The translations under genes and the position numbers were made by a program. From Mogibacterium sp. (lineage in GTDB: Bacteria > Bacillota > Clostridia > Peptostreptococcales > Anaerovoracaceae), in NCBI GenBank assembly GCA_017431685.1, contig JAFRKO010000050.1, positions 1 through 38,173 on the forward strand: a stretch of DNA of 38,173 nt, written 5' to 3'. Shown one piece after another: positions 23,505-31,992 of this stretch. Below the pieces are notes generated by a model. It did not search any database and was not told the DNA's origin. It saw nothing but the letters and a program-made list of their open reading frames with translations. Position 1 is the stretch's first letter. Each line of letters begins with the position of its first letter.

Positions 23505-24926
23505 ATGGAGCAGAAGATCAATATCCGTTTATCATTCATTGCGCTTCTGGCGGTCATTACAGTAACGGCCGCCAGTGTTCTTGTATTCTACAACCTTTTC
23601 CGGAAGCAGGTAACCAATGATCTCAAGATGAATGCGCGACTTCTCGTGGAAACAAATGTATTTCAGAGAGCATACGATTCTCTTGGCGAAGATCCGGAAA
23701 AGCTGAGCAATTCTTCGCTCAGCAAATTGAAAACAGGAGACATGAGGCTGACCTGGATCGCAGAGGACGGTACCGTATTGTTCGACAACGATGCCGCAGC
23801 TTCAGGCCTTACCAATCATCTGGATCGTCCGGAGATACAGGAAGCACTGAGCACTGGCGAAGGAGAGAGTATAAGAGGATCAGAGACACTTGGCATGGAT
23901 ACATATTACTATGCCCTCAGACTGGAAAATGGTACGGTTCTCAGAGTTTCTACGCAGGCTCATGCTATTGCAGGAGTCTTTTTCACTTCACTGCCGATCG
24001 TTGCAGTCATAGCCCTTTTGATACTCGGAGTATGCATCATGATCAGTCGTGCCCTATCCAGGCAGATCATGGAGCCTATAGAAAAAATGGCTGAGGAACT
24101 CGATAAAACGACAAGTGAACCTCCATATAAGGAACTGGAGCCATTTGTGAATAAAATCAGATCGCAGCATGTGAATCTTCTCGAAGCTGTCAAGACCCGT
24201 CAGGATTTTACAGCAAATGTCTCACATGAGCTCAAGACACCCCTGACGGCTATCTCCGGATATGCAGAGCTTATCGAAAACGGACTCGCAGACCCTGAAT
24301 CCGAACAGCACATCGCAAAACAGATACGATCCAATGCAGACAGGTTGCTGCAGCTTATCAATGACACGATCCAGCTTTCCCGCCTTGACAATGGAGATAT
24401 GAACAGAAGCAATGAAGAATTTGACCTTTATGAAACCGCTTCAGAATGCTGCCGGAATCTGGCAGTCAGCGCTAAGCAAAGCAATATTCTTCTGACCTGC
24501 GATGGCCGGCCAGTAACAATAAGAGGCGATGAAGAACTGGTCAAGGAGATGATCGAGAATCTGGTTCAGAACGGTTTGCGGTACAACAATGCGGGTGGCT
24601 ATGTAAGAGTGAGTGTCAGACGTGAAGACGGCAGCGCGGTGTTATCAGTCAGAGATAACGGATTAGGAATAGAAAAGGAAAAGCAAAGTCATGTATTTGA
24701 AAGGTTTTACAGAGTAGACAAGAGCCGCTCCCGCAGAAGTGGAGGGACAGGCCTCGGACTAGCGATCGTAAAACATATTGCAGAGATCCATAATGCGGAT
24801 ATTGAACTCGACAGTGCTCCGGGTATTGGGACAGAGATTAGCGTATATTTTCCTGAAAAAATAAGAGATTCAGGAGATGTGCGTGTAAGTACAACAAGTA
24901 AAAGTGAAAAGGTGAGCGAAGAATGA
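23505..24926 (+). CDS. Sensor histidine kinase (PhoR-like)
   Basis: This membrane kinase pairs with the regulator at 22820. Two transmembrane helices (about 9-31 and 158-180) enclose an extracytoplasmic sensor of about 125 residues; a short HAMP-like linker follows. The H-box FTANVSHELKTPLTAISGY places the phosphorylated His near 241. The N-box ENLVQNGLRYN is near 351-361, and the G1 DNGLGI and G2 GGTGLGLAIVKHI motifs complete the ATPase domain. AGAGAGGA precedes the ATG, one base after the regulator stop. The stop codon lies inside the right-end arm repeat of element A, so the gene runs to the very end of the element. Confidence 0.92.
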   Translation: MEQKINIRLSFIALLAVITVTAASVLVFYNLFRKQVTNDLKMNARLLVETNVFQRAYDSLGEDPEKLSNSSLSKLKTGDMRLTWIAEDGTVLFDNDAAASGLTNHLDRPEIQEALSTGEGESIRGSETLGMDTYYYALRLENGTVLRVSTQAHAIAGVFFTSLPIVAVIALLILGVCIMISRALSRQIMEPIEKMAEELDKTTSEPPYKELEPFVNKIRSQHVNLLEAVKTRQDFTANVSHELKTPLTAISGYAELIENGLADPESEQHIAKQIRSNADRLLQLINDTIQLSRLDNGDMNRSNEEFDLYETASECCRNLAVSAKQSNILLTCDGRPVTIRGDEELVKEMIENLVQNGLRYNNAGGYVRVSVRREDGSAVLSVRDNGLGIEKEKQSHVFERFYRVDKSRSRRSGGTGLGLAIVKHIAEIHNADIELDSAPGIGTEISVYFPEKIRDSGDVRVSTTSKSEKVSEE

Positions 24927-24944
24927 TTAGATGAGTGATTAGAT
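24923..24944. repeat. Right arm-type repeats of element A
   Basis: ATGATTAGAT (24923-24932) and GTGATTAGAT (24935-24944) repeat the motif found three times at the left end (14861-14891). They overlap the end of the kinase gene and are 60-80 bp from attR. Confidence 0.72.
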
Positions 24945-25003
24945 GAAAAAATGATGGCGTGCAACCTCCTCTCTTTTCAAGGCTTGCAGGCTGAGCGTCG
25001 CGA

Positions 25004-25026
25004 TTCGATCCCCCTACGCTCCACCA
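25004..25026 (+). other. attR core (copy of the tRNA-Ala 3' end)
   Basis: This is an exact 23-bp copy of tRNA-Ala positions 14798-14820. About 30 bases upstream keep a degraded likeness to the tRNA anticodon arm (CAAGG...GCA...CT...GAG), but no tRNA can fold here. Confidence 0.87.
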
Positions 25027-25035
25027 AAAGTTTAA

Positions 25036-25077
25036 GTCTTGAAACTGTTGAAAATTCAATGGTCTCAAGGCTTTTAT
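25036..25077 (+). terminator. Terminator-like hairpin after attR
   Basis: CTTGA...TCAAG encloses a GTTGAAAATTCAA stem-loop and is followed by GCTTTTATCTT. It resembles the tRNA terminator at 14823 (both contain GTTGAAAA-TCAA) and may be the original tRNA-Ala terminator or the one of another element. Confidence 0.55.
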
Positions 25078-25121
25078 CTTGCTCTAAAAAAGAAGCCATG
25101 CAGTATTGAATTATCAAAAAA

Positions 25122-25166
25122 TGGCACTTTTTGGCACTTTAAGTGTGGTACAAGGTGCGGTACAAA
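25122..25166. repeat. Orphan arm-site-like repeats next to attR
   Basis: TGGCACTTT occurs at 25122-25130 and 25132-25140; GTGGTACAAG (25145-25154) and GCGGTACAAA (25157-25166) follow. They lie about 95-140 bp from the att core, a position like the arm repeats of elements A and C, but no integrase gene is adjacent. Confidence 0.5.
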
Positions 25167-25503
25167 AGTCGTATGTCACAGTAATAAAAAAGAAGGCCGA
25201 AACGACAAGTAACAATTCTCGTCTGAATCAGTCTTCTGATGTAAATAATATATCAGCTACAATAGATAAAAGCAAGATTGATTGGCTCTACTCCTGTAAT
25301 TCATATCTGCATAGTTCATTGTGCATGATCCTGTGTTTCTCTCTGCCGATTTGATAATGCTGCTGACCAAATCTACACATAATCATAAAAACCGCTTATA
25401 TCGAGAATAAACTGCTCGACAACTTTAATATAATAATATAGCATTAAATGATATTGTTGCTATTGGTTTAGCAGTATGTGCAAATAGAACAAAGAGAAGT
25501 AGT

Positions 25504-25695
25504 ATGGCCACACAGAAAACTGGAACGACATCAATTGGTGACAAGGGTCAAGCTTCGTCAGGTGGGATAAAGCTATATCCTATGACTGAAGAGATCTATG
25601 AAAGAGGCGAGAAGGTCTTCTGGGAGACGTTCGAGAAGGAAATGGCGAGACTTAAGTCACCGAAGAACCAGAAGGAAGATCCTGAAGCTAAATGA
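25504..25695 (+). CDS. Small protein, unknown
   Basis: The 63-residue product starts with a Thr/Gly/Ser-rich stretch and continues with a charged helix (EEIYERGEKVFWETFEKEMARLKS). No family is recognised. AGAGAAG stands just upstream of the ATG. Its TGA overlaps an ATG of the next frame (AATGA), so the two small genes probably form one unit. Confidence 0.5.
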   Translation: MATQKTGTTSIGDKGQASSGGIKLYPMTEEIYERGEKVFWETFEKEMARLKSPKNQKEDPEAK

Positions 25696-25727
25696 AGTTT
25701 TTCTCAACTGATTGTAAAGGAGCAACG

Positions 25728-25970
25728 ATGTGTGATTTGCAAATGACACCAAGCAAGCCTACAGAGGAGGCAGACATATTTGAAGAGTTAATCCTAACAT
25801 CTTCTTCGCCTGAAAAGCATTCTGAGAGTGCGGATTTGGTCCTGGAAGCAGGAGATATCTTCAAGGCTGAAGAGATTACTTTTGAAGGTGCGGAAGAAGC
25901 TGAGAACCGGATTGCAAAAGCTATGTCAGCTTATGATAAAGCTATGGATCAAGCTGCTGGCATAAAATAA
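25728..25970 (+). CDS. Small acidic protein, unknown
   Basis: The 80-residue product is strongly acidic and appears helical (ADIFEELI, EEAENRIAKAMSAYDKAMDQ). The open frame begins at an ATG at 25692 overlapping the upstream stop, but AAAGGAG (25716-25722) five bases before the ATG at 25728 favours the later start. No family is recognised. A two-gene unit of a basic/neutral and an acidic small protein can be a toxin-antitoxin pair, but nothing specific supports that here. Confidence 0.5.
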   Translation: MCDLQMTPSKPTEEADIFEELILTSSSPEKHSESADLVLEAGDIFKAEEITFEGAEEAENRIAKAMSAYDKAMDQAAGIK

Positions 25971-26176
25971 CATTCACAAGCATAATGCAAGGGAAGGTAG
26001 GAATAAACTAATAAACATATAAGAAAACAGAATCATGTGATAAAATCAACAAAGCAGATGTCTGCTATTCACCATGTAGTATAGAATAGACACAGCAATA
26101 AAAGTGAAGCAGCTTACAGCGTAGAATGGAAACATTCTTTGCATAGAAGTGAATTGAGAAAAAGGAGATTCAAGCA

Positions 26177-27862
26177 ATGAAGAGAACAAGCTTTTTATGG
26201 CGCAGTCTGTTTGTTATGGTGTTATTTCTGCTGATCTGCACATGTTCAGTCAATGCGGAGACAGGTGAGATGACTGTTCCGATGCCTTCAGAAAGCACGG
26301 GCGAGACATATTTGGAATCAGAACAATGTAATATTATCATGGAGGCGTCGGATATGAAACCCGGCTACCACCATGGCGTGCCATCCAACATCTCAGGATA
26401 TACTGAAGTATATGCGAAATTCACGCTGCCTAAGCGTGCTGAAATAGGAATAGACTGCGGTCTTGGTGTCTGTACCGGTGACAAGATATCATATGAGCTG
26501 CTTCTGGCTGACAGAAAGACGGTAGTTGCTTCTTATACACGGTTATGGAGTACTACTGAGAAAACCTTACAGAACCGGTTGTTGTACGGAGTGTTGCCTG
26601 CAGGCACATATTATCTGCATCTGCATAACTATATTGCTTGGGATTGCAACAGTTTTAATGGTTTGCAGTTCACTACAACATACTATGATGAAACAGATGG
26701 TATTGTGACAGATGAATCAACAGAACCAAATGATACAAGAGATTTTGCTGCAAAGATAGAAGGTACTCAGAGTGGTTATCTTTCATATTTCGGAGATGAT
26801 CCGTGTGACTGGTATACATTCGAAGTAACAAAGGGAGGAGCTGACTTCAGTCTTTCAATGGAGCGCGAAGGATGTATTGAGTATAAGCTTTACAAAAAAG
26901 GTCAGGAGACTCCCGATTATGAAGGTGTTATATATGGGACCCATATTACTCATTGGCAAACTAATCTTGATACTGAACTTGCGGAAGGAAGCTATGATCT
27001 CTGTGTGATCTATAAGGATCATGGTGCTGATGCGGAATACTCTACATATAACACTCGCGGAGGACTATATGATATCACTGTGAGGGCTCATGATCAGGCA
27101 AGTGAAGAGCAGCCGTCAGATGATCAGCAGGATTCCGGGCAGGCATCAGACGAGCTGTCTGACGATGAGAAAACTCTTAATGATGCATGGGACGCTCTCG
27201 AAAAATCTATAGATGAAGCTGTAAAGATCGAGAAGGGCAACTATACTGACGAATCGTACAATGCACTTTATGAAGCGGTCACTGCAGCGTATTTCCTCGG
27301 ATTAGGTCAATATGTAACAACCGAGGAACTGAAAGCAGCGACTGCAAGGATCGAAGCAGCAAAGGATGCTCTCGCAGTAAAGGAGGAGATAGACACTGAA
27401 GAACCAACATCGAAAGTGTCGTCCATAAAGGTAGGAGATACCAGGAAGTACAAGAAGAATACATATAAAGTGCTATCGTTAAAGAGCAAGAAGGTAGCAT
27501 TAACAAAGGCTAAAAATGCAAAGAGTGTATCAGTTCCAGAAACTATTAAGATTAAGGGCAAGACTTATAAAGTAACACAGATCGATGCCAATGCATTCAA
27601 GGCCAAGAAGATCCGCACAGTGACTATCGGCAAGAATGTCAAGGTCATCAAGAAGAATGCCTTCAAGGGCTCAAAAGCTACTAAGATCGTTCTGAAGACC
27701 AAGTTGCTGAAGAAAGCAAAAATTAAGGGTTGTCTGAAAGGATCAAAGGTCAAGATGGTTCAGGTGCGGTTAGGATCAAAGAGTCAGAACAAAAAGTTCG
27801 TTAAGTCATATAAGAAGATTTTCACAAAGGCAAATGCCGGGAAAAAAGTGATGGTCAAGTAG
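26177..27862 (+). CDS. Secreted protein: PPC-like domain, FIVAR-like helix pair, C-terminal LRR_5-like domain
   Basis: The signal peptide (about 1-27, cleavage near SVNA-ETG) sends this 561-residue protein outside. Residues about 170-300 look like a PPC-type beta-sandwich (TEPNDTRDFA ... DPCDWYTFEV). A Ser/Gln/Asp linker follows, and residues about 333-395 look like a FIVAR/helical repeat (LNDAWDALEKSIDEAVKI ... AATARIEAAKDAL). The last 140 residues carry the Lys-rich LRR_5 (BspA-like) unit with DANAFKAKKIRTVTIGKNVK and KNAFKGSKATKIVLKTK. The same C-terminal block ends the next two genes, at well over half identity by eye. No sortase LPxTG motif or membrane anchor is present, so the shared domain may itself bind the cell surface. 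A ribosome site AAAAGGAG precedes the ATG. Confidence 0.8.
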   Translation: MKRTSFLWRSLFVMVLFLLICTCSVNAETGEMTVPMPSESTGETYLESEQCNIIMEASDMKPGYHHGVPSNISGYTEVYAKFTLPKRAEIGIDCGLGVCTGDKISYELLLADRKTVVASYTRLWSTTEKTLQNRLLYGVLPAGTYYLHLHNYIAWDCNSFNGLQFTTTYYDETDGIVTDESTEPNDTRDFAAKIEGTQSGYLSYFGDDPCDWYTFEVTKGGADFSLSMEREGCIEYKLYKKGQETPDYEGVIYGTHITHWQTNLDTELAEGSYDLCVIYKDHGADAEYSTYNTRGGLYDITVRAHDQASEEQPSDDQQDSGQASDELSDDEKTLNDAWDALEKSIDEAVKIEKGNYTDESYNALYEAVTAAYFLGLGQYVTTEELKAATARIEAAKDALAVKEEIDTEEPTSKVSSIKVGDTRKYKKNTYKVLSLKSKKVALTKAKNAKSVSVPETIKIKGKTYKVTQIDANAFKAKKIRTVTIGKNVKVIKKNAFKGSKATKIVLKTKLLKKAKIKGCLKGSKVKMVQVRLGSKSQNKKFVKSYKKIFTKANAGKKVMVK

Positions 27863-27874
27863 AACAATAACATC

Positions 27875-27911
27875 ATGGCCAGGGAGTTAATATACTTGGC
27901 CATTTTATTTT
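27875..27911 (+). terminator. Terminator after the first LRR_5-like gene
   Basis: ATGGCCA (27875-27881) pairs with TGGCCAT (27897-27903), followed by TTTTATTTT. Confidence 0.7.
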
Positions 27912-28103
27912 GTAAACTATGCGTCTGAATAAAAAGAATTGTATAATATGTCATGAAAATAAGTATGATCCTATAAGGAAAAGAAAATATGTCGTTAAGA
28001 AGAGTAAATCTTGATTAGTTCCGCTTCAGAAAACCATAGACATGATACAATAACGAAAAGGGACATGATCTGTTAAAAACGCATAAGTCGAAGAGGTGTA
28101 AAT

Positions 28104-29546
28104 ATGAGTAAATCCATAATCAAGCGAAAAGTATCTGGGGTATTGATAATTGCTCTGATAATGCTTGCAGGCATGCTGCTTTTCAACCAGAGAGTATATG
28201 CTGATGTTGAATTTGATAAGTGGATCGAGTGGAGTGATGTCGAGGATACTATCCCGACAGAGCAGATACAAGCTGGGAATCCAATAGCAGTCACGGTTTC
28301 ACCTGAAGGAGAGATGTGGTCCTACCTGTTTACTCCTGAAACTACCGGTCCATATTTGTTCTATTCTGATGATGCCCGGGAGGATCTCGACAGGATGAGT
28401 CCTATGGGCAGAGTAAGGGCTGTTGATCCAGCAACGGGAGAAGTTGAATACATCTATGAGCCGGAATGGAATTCAGGAACCAACACAAATCACTTTACCA
28501 TCAGATTTAACGCTGAACAGGGCAGGCAATACTATATTGACACGATACTGAAACACCCGCAATCAGTAGCTCAAACATATGAAATCAAGCTGGAGCCTGA
28601 TCAGTATGCATCGATTGTTTACAAACCTGCGAGACGTATCGAGTACTTATACAATGATGATGGGACTATAGATTATGGTGGGGATAGTGTGGGATTCCTT
28701 CATTTCACCACATTCTGGATATCTCAGGGAGAATTTATATATACAAAGACTGATGGAACCACAGAGGTGTATAAATATCACTTTGATAGAGATGCAGGCA
28801 GCATAGGGGAATTCGTATGCGGTAATAATTATTTGGATATAGGTAGTAATTGGAAATGGCTCACTGATAATACTTTTGATAATCCGTGGGGTCTTGGAGA
28901 GCACAAAGTTACTGTATATGTAGATGGAAAGCCAATGGAATTATCTGTGTGGCTTGTTAAAGAATACACCTATGATCGCGATTATTATCCATATACTGAA
29001 GAAGGGGGAAACCCATCTGGGGACAAAACAGATAATAACAATACTGATAATAATAATACGAGTGGAAGTTCATTATCAACAGATACGGTGTCGAACGATC
29101 CAATAATGGTGGGAAGGATTGTCAAGCTACCACAGGGCTCTGTGAAAGTGATTTCGACAGAGGACAAAACTGTTGCATTTATAAAGGCCCAGAACAAGGC
29201 GTCAGTCGTAGTACCTGCTACCGTTAAGATAGAAAAAGCATCTTATAAGGTAACACAGGTAAATGCAAATGCTTTCAAAGGCAAAAAGATCCGCACAGTG
29301 ACTATTGGCAAGAATGTCAAGACGATCAAAAAGAATGCCTTCAAGGGGTCTAAGGCAACAAAGTTGGTATTAAAGACAAAGCTACTGAAAAAGGCTAAGA
29401 TCAAGGGATGCCTGAAGGGCTCGAAGATCAAGATCGTACAAGTCAAGATCACTTCAAAAGCCAGCAAGACAAACAAGACCTATGTGAAGAAGTATAAGAA
29501 AATCTTTACAAAGGCGAATGCCGGAAAAAAGGTAACTGTTAAATAG
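28104..29546 (+). CDS. Secreted protein with C-terminal LRR_5-like domain (paralogue 2)
   Basis: The signal peptide spans about 1-33 (cleavage near VYA-DVE). Residues about 50-170 contain a PPC-like beta-sandwich (WSYLFTPETTGPYLFYSDDA). Residues about 170-300 are beta-rich and aromatic, of unknown type, perhaps an Ig-like unit (GEHKVTVYVDGKPMELSVWLV). An Asp/Asn linker precedes the C-terminal block (about 340-480), which is nearly the same as in the genes on either side: VNANAFKGKKIRTVTIGKNV, then KKNAFKGSKATKLVLKTK, ending KANAGKKVTVK. GAAGAGGTG precedes the ATG. Each paralogue has its own leader and terminator, so the genes are transcribed as separate units. Confidence 0.8.
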   Translation: MSKSIIKRKVSGVLIIALIMLAGMLLFNQRVYADVEFDKWIEWSDVEDTIPTEQIQAGNPIAVTVSPEGEMWSYLFTPETTGPYLFYSDDAREDLDRMSPMGRVRAVDPATGEVEYIYEPEWNSGTNTNHFTIRFNAEQGRQYYIDTILKHPQSVAQTYEIKLEPDQYASIVYKPARRIEYLYNDDGTIDYGGDSVGFLHFTTFWISQGEFIYTKTDGTTEVYKYHFDRDAGSIGEFVCGNNYLDIGSNWKWLTDNTFDNPWGLGEHKVTVYVDGKPMELSVWLVKEYTYDRDYYPYTEEGGNPSGDKTDNNNTDNNNTSGSSLSTDTVSNDPIMVGRIVKLPQGSVKVISTEDKTVAFIKAQNKASVVVPATVKIEKASYKVTQVNANAFKGKKIRTVTIGKNVKTIKKNAFKGSKATKLVLKTKLLKKAKIKGCLKGSKIKIVQVKITSKASKTNKTYVKKYKKIFTKANAGKKVTVK

Positions 29547-29568
29547 CGACTCTATTCATTAATTAAAG

Positions 29569-29601
29569 GCCTGCAGTAGTAATCCTGCAGGCTCTTTTAT
29601 T
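29569..29601 (+). terminator. Terminator after paralogue 2
   Basis: GCCTGCAG (29569-29576) pairs with CTGCAGGC (29585-29592), followed by TCTTTTATTT. Confidence 0.8.
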
Positions 29602-29690
29602 TAGCGAATGTGAAATCCTTGAAGAGGTGTTGATAATCTGATACATTAAAATAAGAATTATGGAAATATGTATTCGAAAGGAAGGATACT

Positions 29691-31073
29691 ATGAAAAAGC
29701 TGACACGTATATTAGTTTTATTTTTATCCGTAATTATTACGATCGGTATTGCATGGACAGATGAAGCGTCTGCGCTTGCAAAAAATAACCCTATCAATTA
29801 TACATTTGGGAATGTATATCAGGGAAGCACAGAAGATGATATAAGCCTTGATTATGGCAAATACTTTAATATAACTTTGGACAAGAGCCAACATATATTT
29901 ATAGAAGTTAATTCACCGGTAAGTTTTCGTGTAGAGGTCTATAACGAAGCAGGGGATATCGTATCGAATAATTCGAACAGCATCACAACCAGAAACGATG
30001 CCAGAACAAATTATAATATAAAGCATTCAGTTGATTTGAATGCTGGGAACTATCAAATCAGAGTTTTTGGACCAAACGTTAATTTCAAAAATGAGTTTAC
30101 ATTTATTGCTACTGCCGAGGATATTATTGCTGTTGAGACACCTGGCATATCATCATTAACAAGCAGTACGGGATGCGGAGAAATGGAAATACAAGTTTCT
30201 CCCTCTGAGGGTGCACTTGTCTATGAATTGCAGTACAGTAGAAGTAGCGATATGTCAGATGCAACTACCAGAAGCATGGACTATTTAGGAGAGGGATCAA
30301 CGATAATAACCAACCTAAATGCCGGGTCATCTTATTATGTCAGAGTCAGAGCCTATAATACATATAGTGATGGACAAAAGGTGTATAGTAACTGGAGTAG
30401 TGTTAAGTCCGTTTTCATAAAGCACAATCTGTACCTATATACTTATGGTGAAGAACCCACTTATACGAATGGTGGAACTCAGGAAAGTTATAGATGTAGT
30501 GTATGCGGTAAATTGTTCTCTGACAGCAATGGAATGAATGAAATTACAAAGGACGATATACATATCGATCCGATTGGTCTCACAAAAGGGCAGATACTTG
30601 AAGCATGGTGCTGGGGTAATAGTGATGATGTCGGACCGGAATACTACCTTGGCAAAGTTAAAGTTCTGTCTCCAGAAAATATGACTGTTGCTCTTGTAAA
30701 AGCAGATAATAAGAAGAATGTAGTGATTGAAGGTGAGGTTTGTATAGGAGGAAGCTCGGATAGAGGTTATGATAACTGCAAATTAACGCAGATAAATACA
30801 AATGCCTTCACCGGCCGAAAAATACGCACGGTTACAATCGGAAAGAACATTAAAACCATTAAAAGCAATGCCTTCAAGGGATCTAAGGCAACAAAGCTTA
30901 TAATAAAAACCAAAAAACTGACTAAGAAATCAGTGAAGGGTTCGCTAAAAGGCTCAAAGGTCAAGACTGTTCAGGTCAAAGTCGGATCAAAGAGCCTGAA
31001 CAAGAAGTTTGTGAAGTCATATAAGAAGATTTTCACCAAGAAGAATTCAGGGAAAAAAGTAATCGTTAAATAG
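29691..31073 (+). CDS. Secreted protein with PPC-like, fibronectin III, Cys-ribbon and C-terminal LRR_5-like domains (paralogue 3)
   Basis: After a signal peptide (about 1-30) comes a PPC-like sandwich (about 35-145), then a fibronectin type III domain (about 150-245; ELQYSRSSDMSDA and SSYYVRVRAYNTYSDGQKVYSNWS are typical). Next is a small unit with SYRCSVCGKLFSDSNGM, a CxxC motif seen in cell-surface proteins of Clostridia. The shared Lys-rich C-terminal block occupies about 315-460 and ends KKNSGKKVIVK. In this copy a Gly/Asp/Tyr segment (GGSSDRGYDNCK) is inserted at the first strand. AAGGAAGG precedes the ATG. Binding to host or neighbouring cell ligands is possible but unproven. Confidence 0.8.
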   Translation: MKKLTRILVLFLSVIITIGIAWTDEASALAKNNPINYTFGNVYQGSTEDDISLDYGKYFNITLDKSQHIFIEVNSPVSFRVEVYNEAGDIVSNNSNSITTRNDARTNYNIKHSVDLNAGNYQIRVFGPNVNFKNEFTFIATAEDIIAVETPGISSLTSSTGCGEMEIQVSPSEGALVYELQYSRSSDMSDATTRSMDYLGEGSTIITNLNAGSSYYVRVRAYNTYSDGQKVYSNWSSVKSVFIKHNLYLYTYGEEPTYTNGGTQESYRCSVCGKLFSDSNGMNEITKDDIHIDPIGLTKGQILEAWCWGNSDDVGPEYYLGKVKVLSPENMTVALVKADNKKNVVIEGEVCIGGSSDRGYDNCKLTQINTNAFTGRKIRTVTIGKNIKTIKSNAFKGSKATKLIIKTKKLTKKSVKGSLKGSKVKTVQVKVGSKSLNKKFVKSYKKIFTKKNSGKKVIVK

Positions 31074-31181
31074 TATGTGTAAAAAAGTGAAACCTGCGTG
31101 CTTCATGATATAATCATAACAGCAATACTGGAACGTACTAATTTGCATGTTGATAACTCTATAGAAGGGAGGACAACAGAA

Positions 31182-31916
31182 ATGCAACTTATTAAAAGAA
31201 CGCGGTTATTATCTCTCTTTGTGGCTGTGTTGTTTGCATTTGGCTATATAGCTTCATTCACAACGGCTTCAAACGCAGCAAGCGGACCTCTCAAGGCTGT
31301 TCAGGCGGAAACGATTTATGAAGGCAACACCAACTTGAGTGGTTTGGTTTTTGAGCCATCCAAAGCAAACCCTACGGAAAAAGATTGGAATAAGGTCCAG
31401 AAGTGTGTTCTTGTTTCTGTGAAGTCAAGCAACAATAAGGTGGTGAAAGCAAAGAAGCTCGGAAGCGATATGGGTGAGCAATGTCTTGAACCGGTCAAGG
31501 CTGGCAAAGCTAAGATAACAATAAAGTATAAATATAGTGGGAAAAAATACACAATTACAAAAACAGTAAAAGTTAAGAAGTATCCTGATGCCATAGAATC
31601 TATTACACTTAACGGAAAGAGTGTAAATTTAAAGAAACAGAAATATCGTTTCAATTACGATGTCGAGAAGTATAAAAAGACCAGCGCGAAAGTTAAGATC
31701 AAACCAGCCTCGGGATGGGAGATTAGCGGGGCATATATATACTCAAGAAAAGGCAAATTAGATAATAATAAGGATCTTAAACCGTCCGTCTTCAAGAAGG
31801 GAAGCTCGATAAGCATTAAAAAAGGCTATGACGCCTACATGTTCATTATTCTTGTATGCACATCCGGTGTTAACGAGGGTGACAATTTTACATACATCGT
31901 AGGGTTATATAGATAG
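31182..31916 (+). CDS. Small secreted Lys-rich protein, unknown
   Basis: The 244-residue product has a signal peptide (about 1-36, cleavage near SNA-ASG). A beta-rich, Lys-rich body follows with short alternating strands (KAGKAKITIKYKYSGKKYTITKTVKVKK) that resemble a bacterial Ig-like (Big_2) repeat: the CLEPVKAGKAKITIKY segment matches the usual end of that fold. The C-terminal 90 residues show no known pattern. It lacks the LRR_5 block of its three neighbours. The frame is open from 31098, but AAGGGAGG (31165-31172) nine bases before the ATG at 31182 and the signal peptide fix the start there. Confidence 0.7.
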   Translation: MQLIKRTRLLSLFVAVLFAFGYIASFTTASNAASGPLKAVQAETIYEGNTNLSGLVFEPSKANPTEKDWNKVQKCVLVSVKSSNNKVVKAKKLGSDMGEQCLEPVKAGKAKITIKYKYSGKKYTITKTVKVKKYPDAIESITLNGKSVNLKKQKYRFNYDVEKYKKTSAKVKIKPASGWEISGAYIYSRKGKLDNNKDLKPSVFKKGSSISIKKGYDAYMFIILVCTSGVNEGDNFTYIVGLYR

Positions 31917-31992
31917 AACTTTGGTTGTTGATCATATCGACCCTGAATTGCTGAAGAAAAAAATCATTTCAATTGATTGAATCGAAGAATAA

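Larger units (their letters stand above)
14821..25026. mobile_element. Integrative mobilizable element A in tRNA-Ala
   Basis: The element of about 10.2 kb is bounded by the 23-bp att repeats. GTGATTAGAT-type arm repeats lie just inside both ends. It encodes an integrase, a RepA-like ATPase, an HTH protein under a LexA-box promoter, a MobV-type relaxase with oriT, and a Na/Pi transporter with two-component system as cargo. No type IV secretion genes are present, so transfer would depend on a helper element. Confidence 0.85.
25027..25503. other. Non-coding start of element B
   Basis: This 477-bp AT-rich stretch holds a terminator-like hairpin (25036-25077) and the arm-like repeats at 25122-25166. 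A short open frame at 25106-25354 has no ribosome site and runs through the repeats, so I do not call it. The rest shows nothing I recognise. Confidence 0.5.

Noticed and set aside
24985..25026. Second tRNA-Ala gene at attR
   Set aside because: Weak likeness to the anticodon arm remains but the stems do not pair; only the 23-bp core is exact.
14821..25026. Element A as a prophage
   Set aside because: No capsid, tail, terminase, holin or phage repressor gene is present; the MobV-type relaxase and oriT point to a mobilizable element.
25106..25354. Open frame of 82 codons just right of attR
   Set aside because: It has no ribosome binding site, runs through the arm-like direct repeats, and its product resembles nothing.
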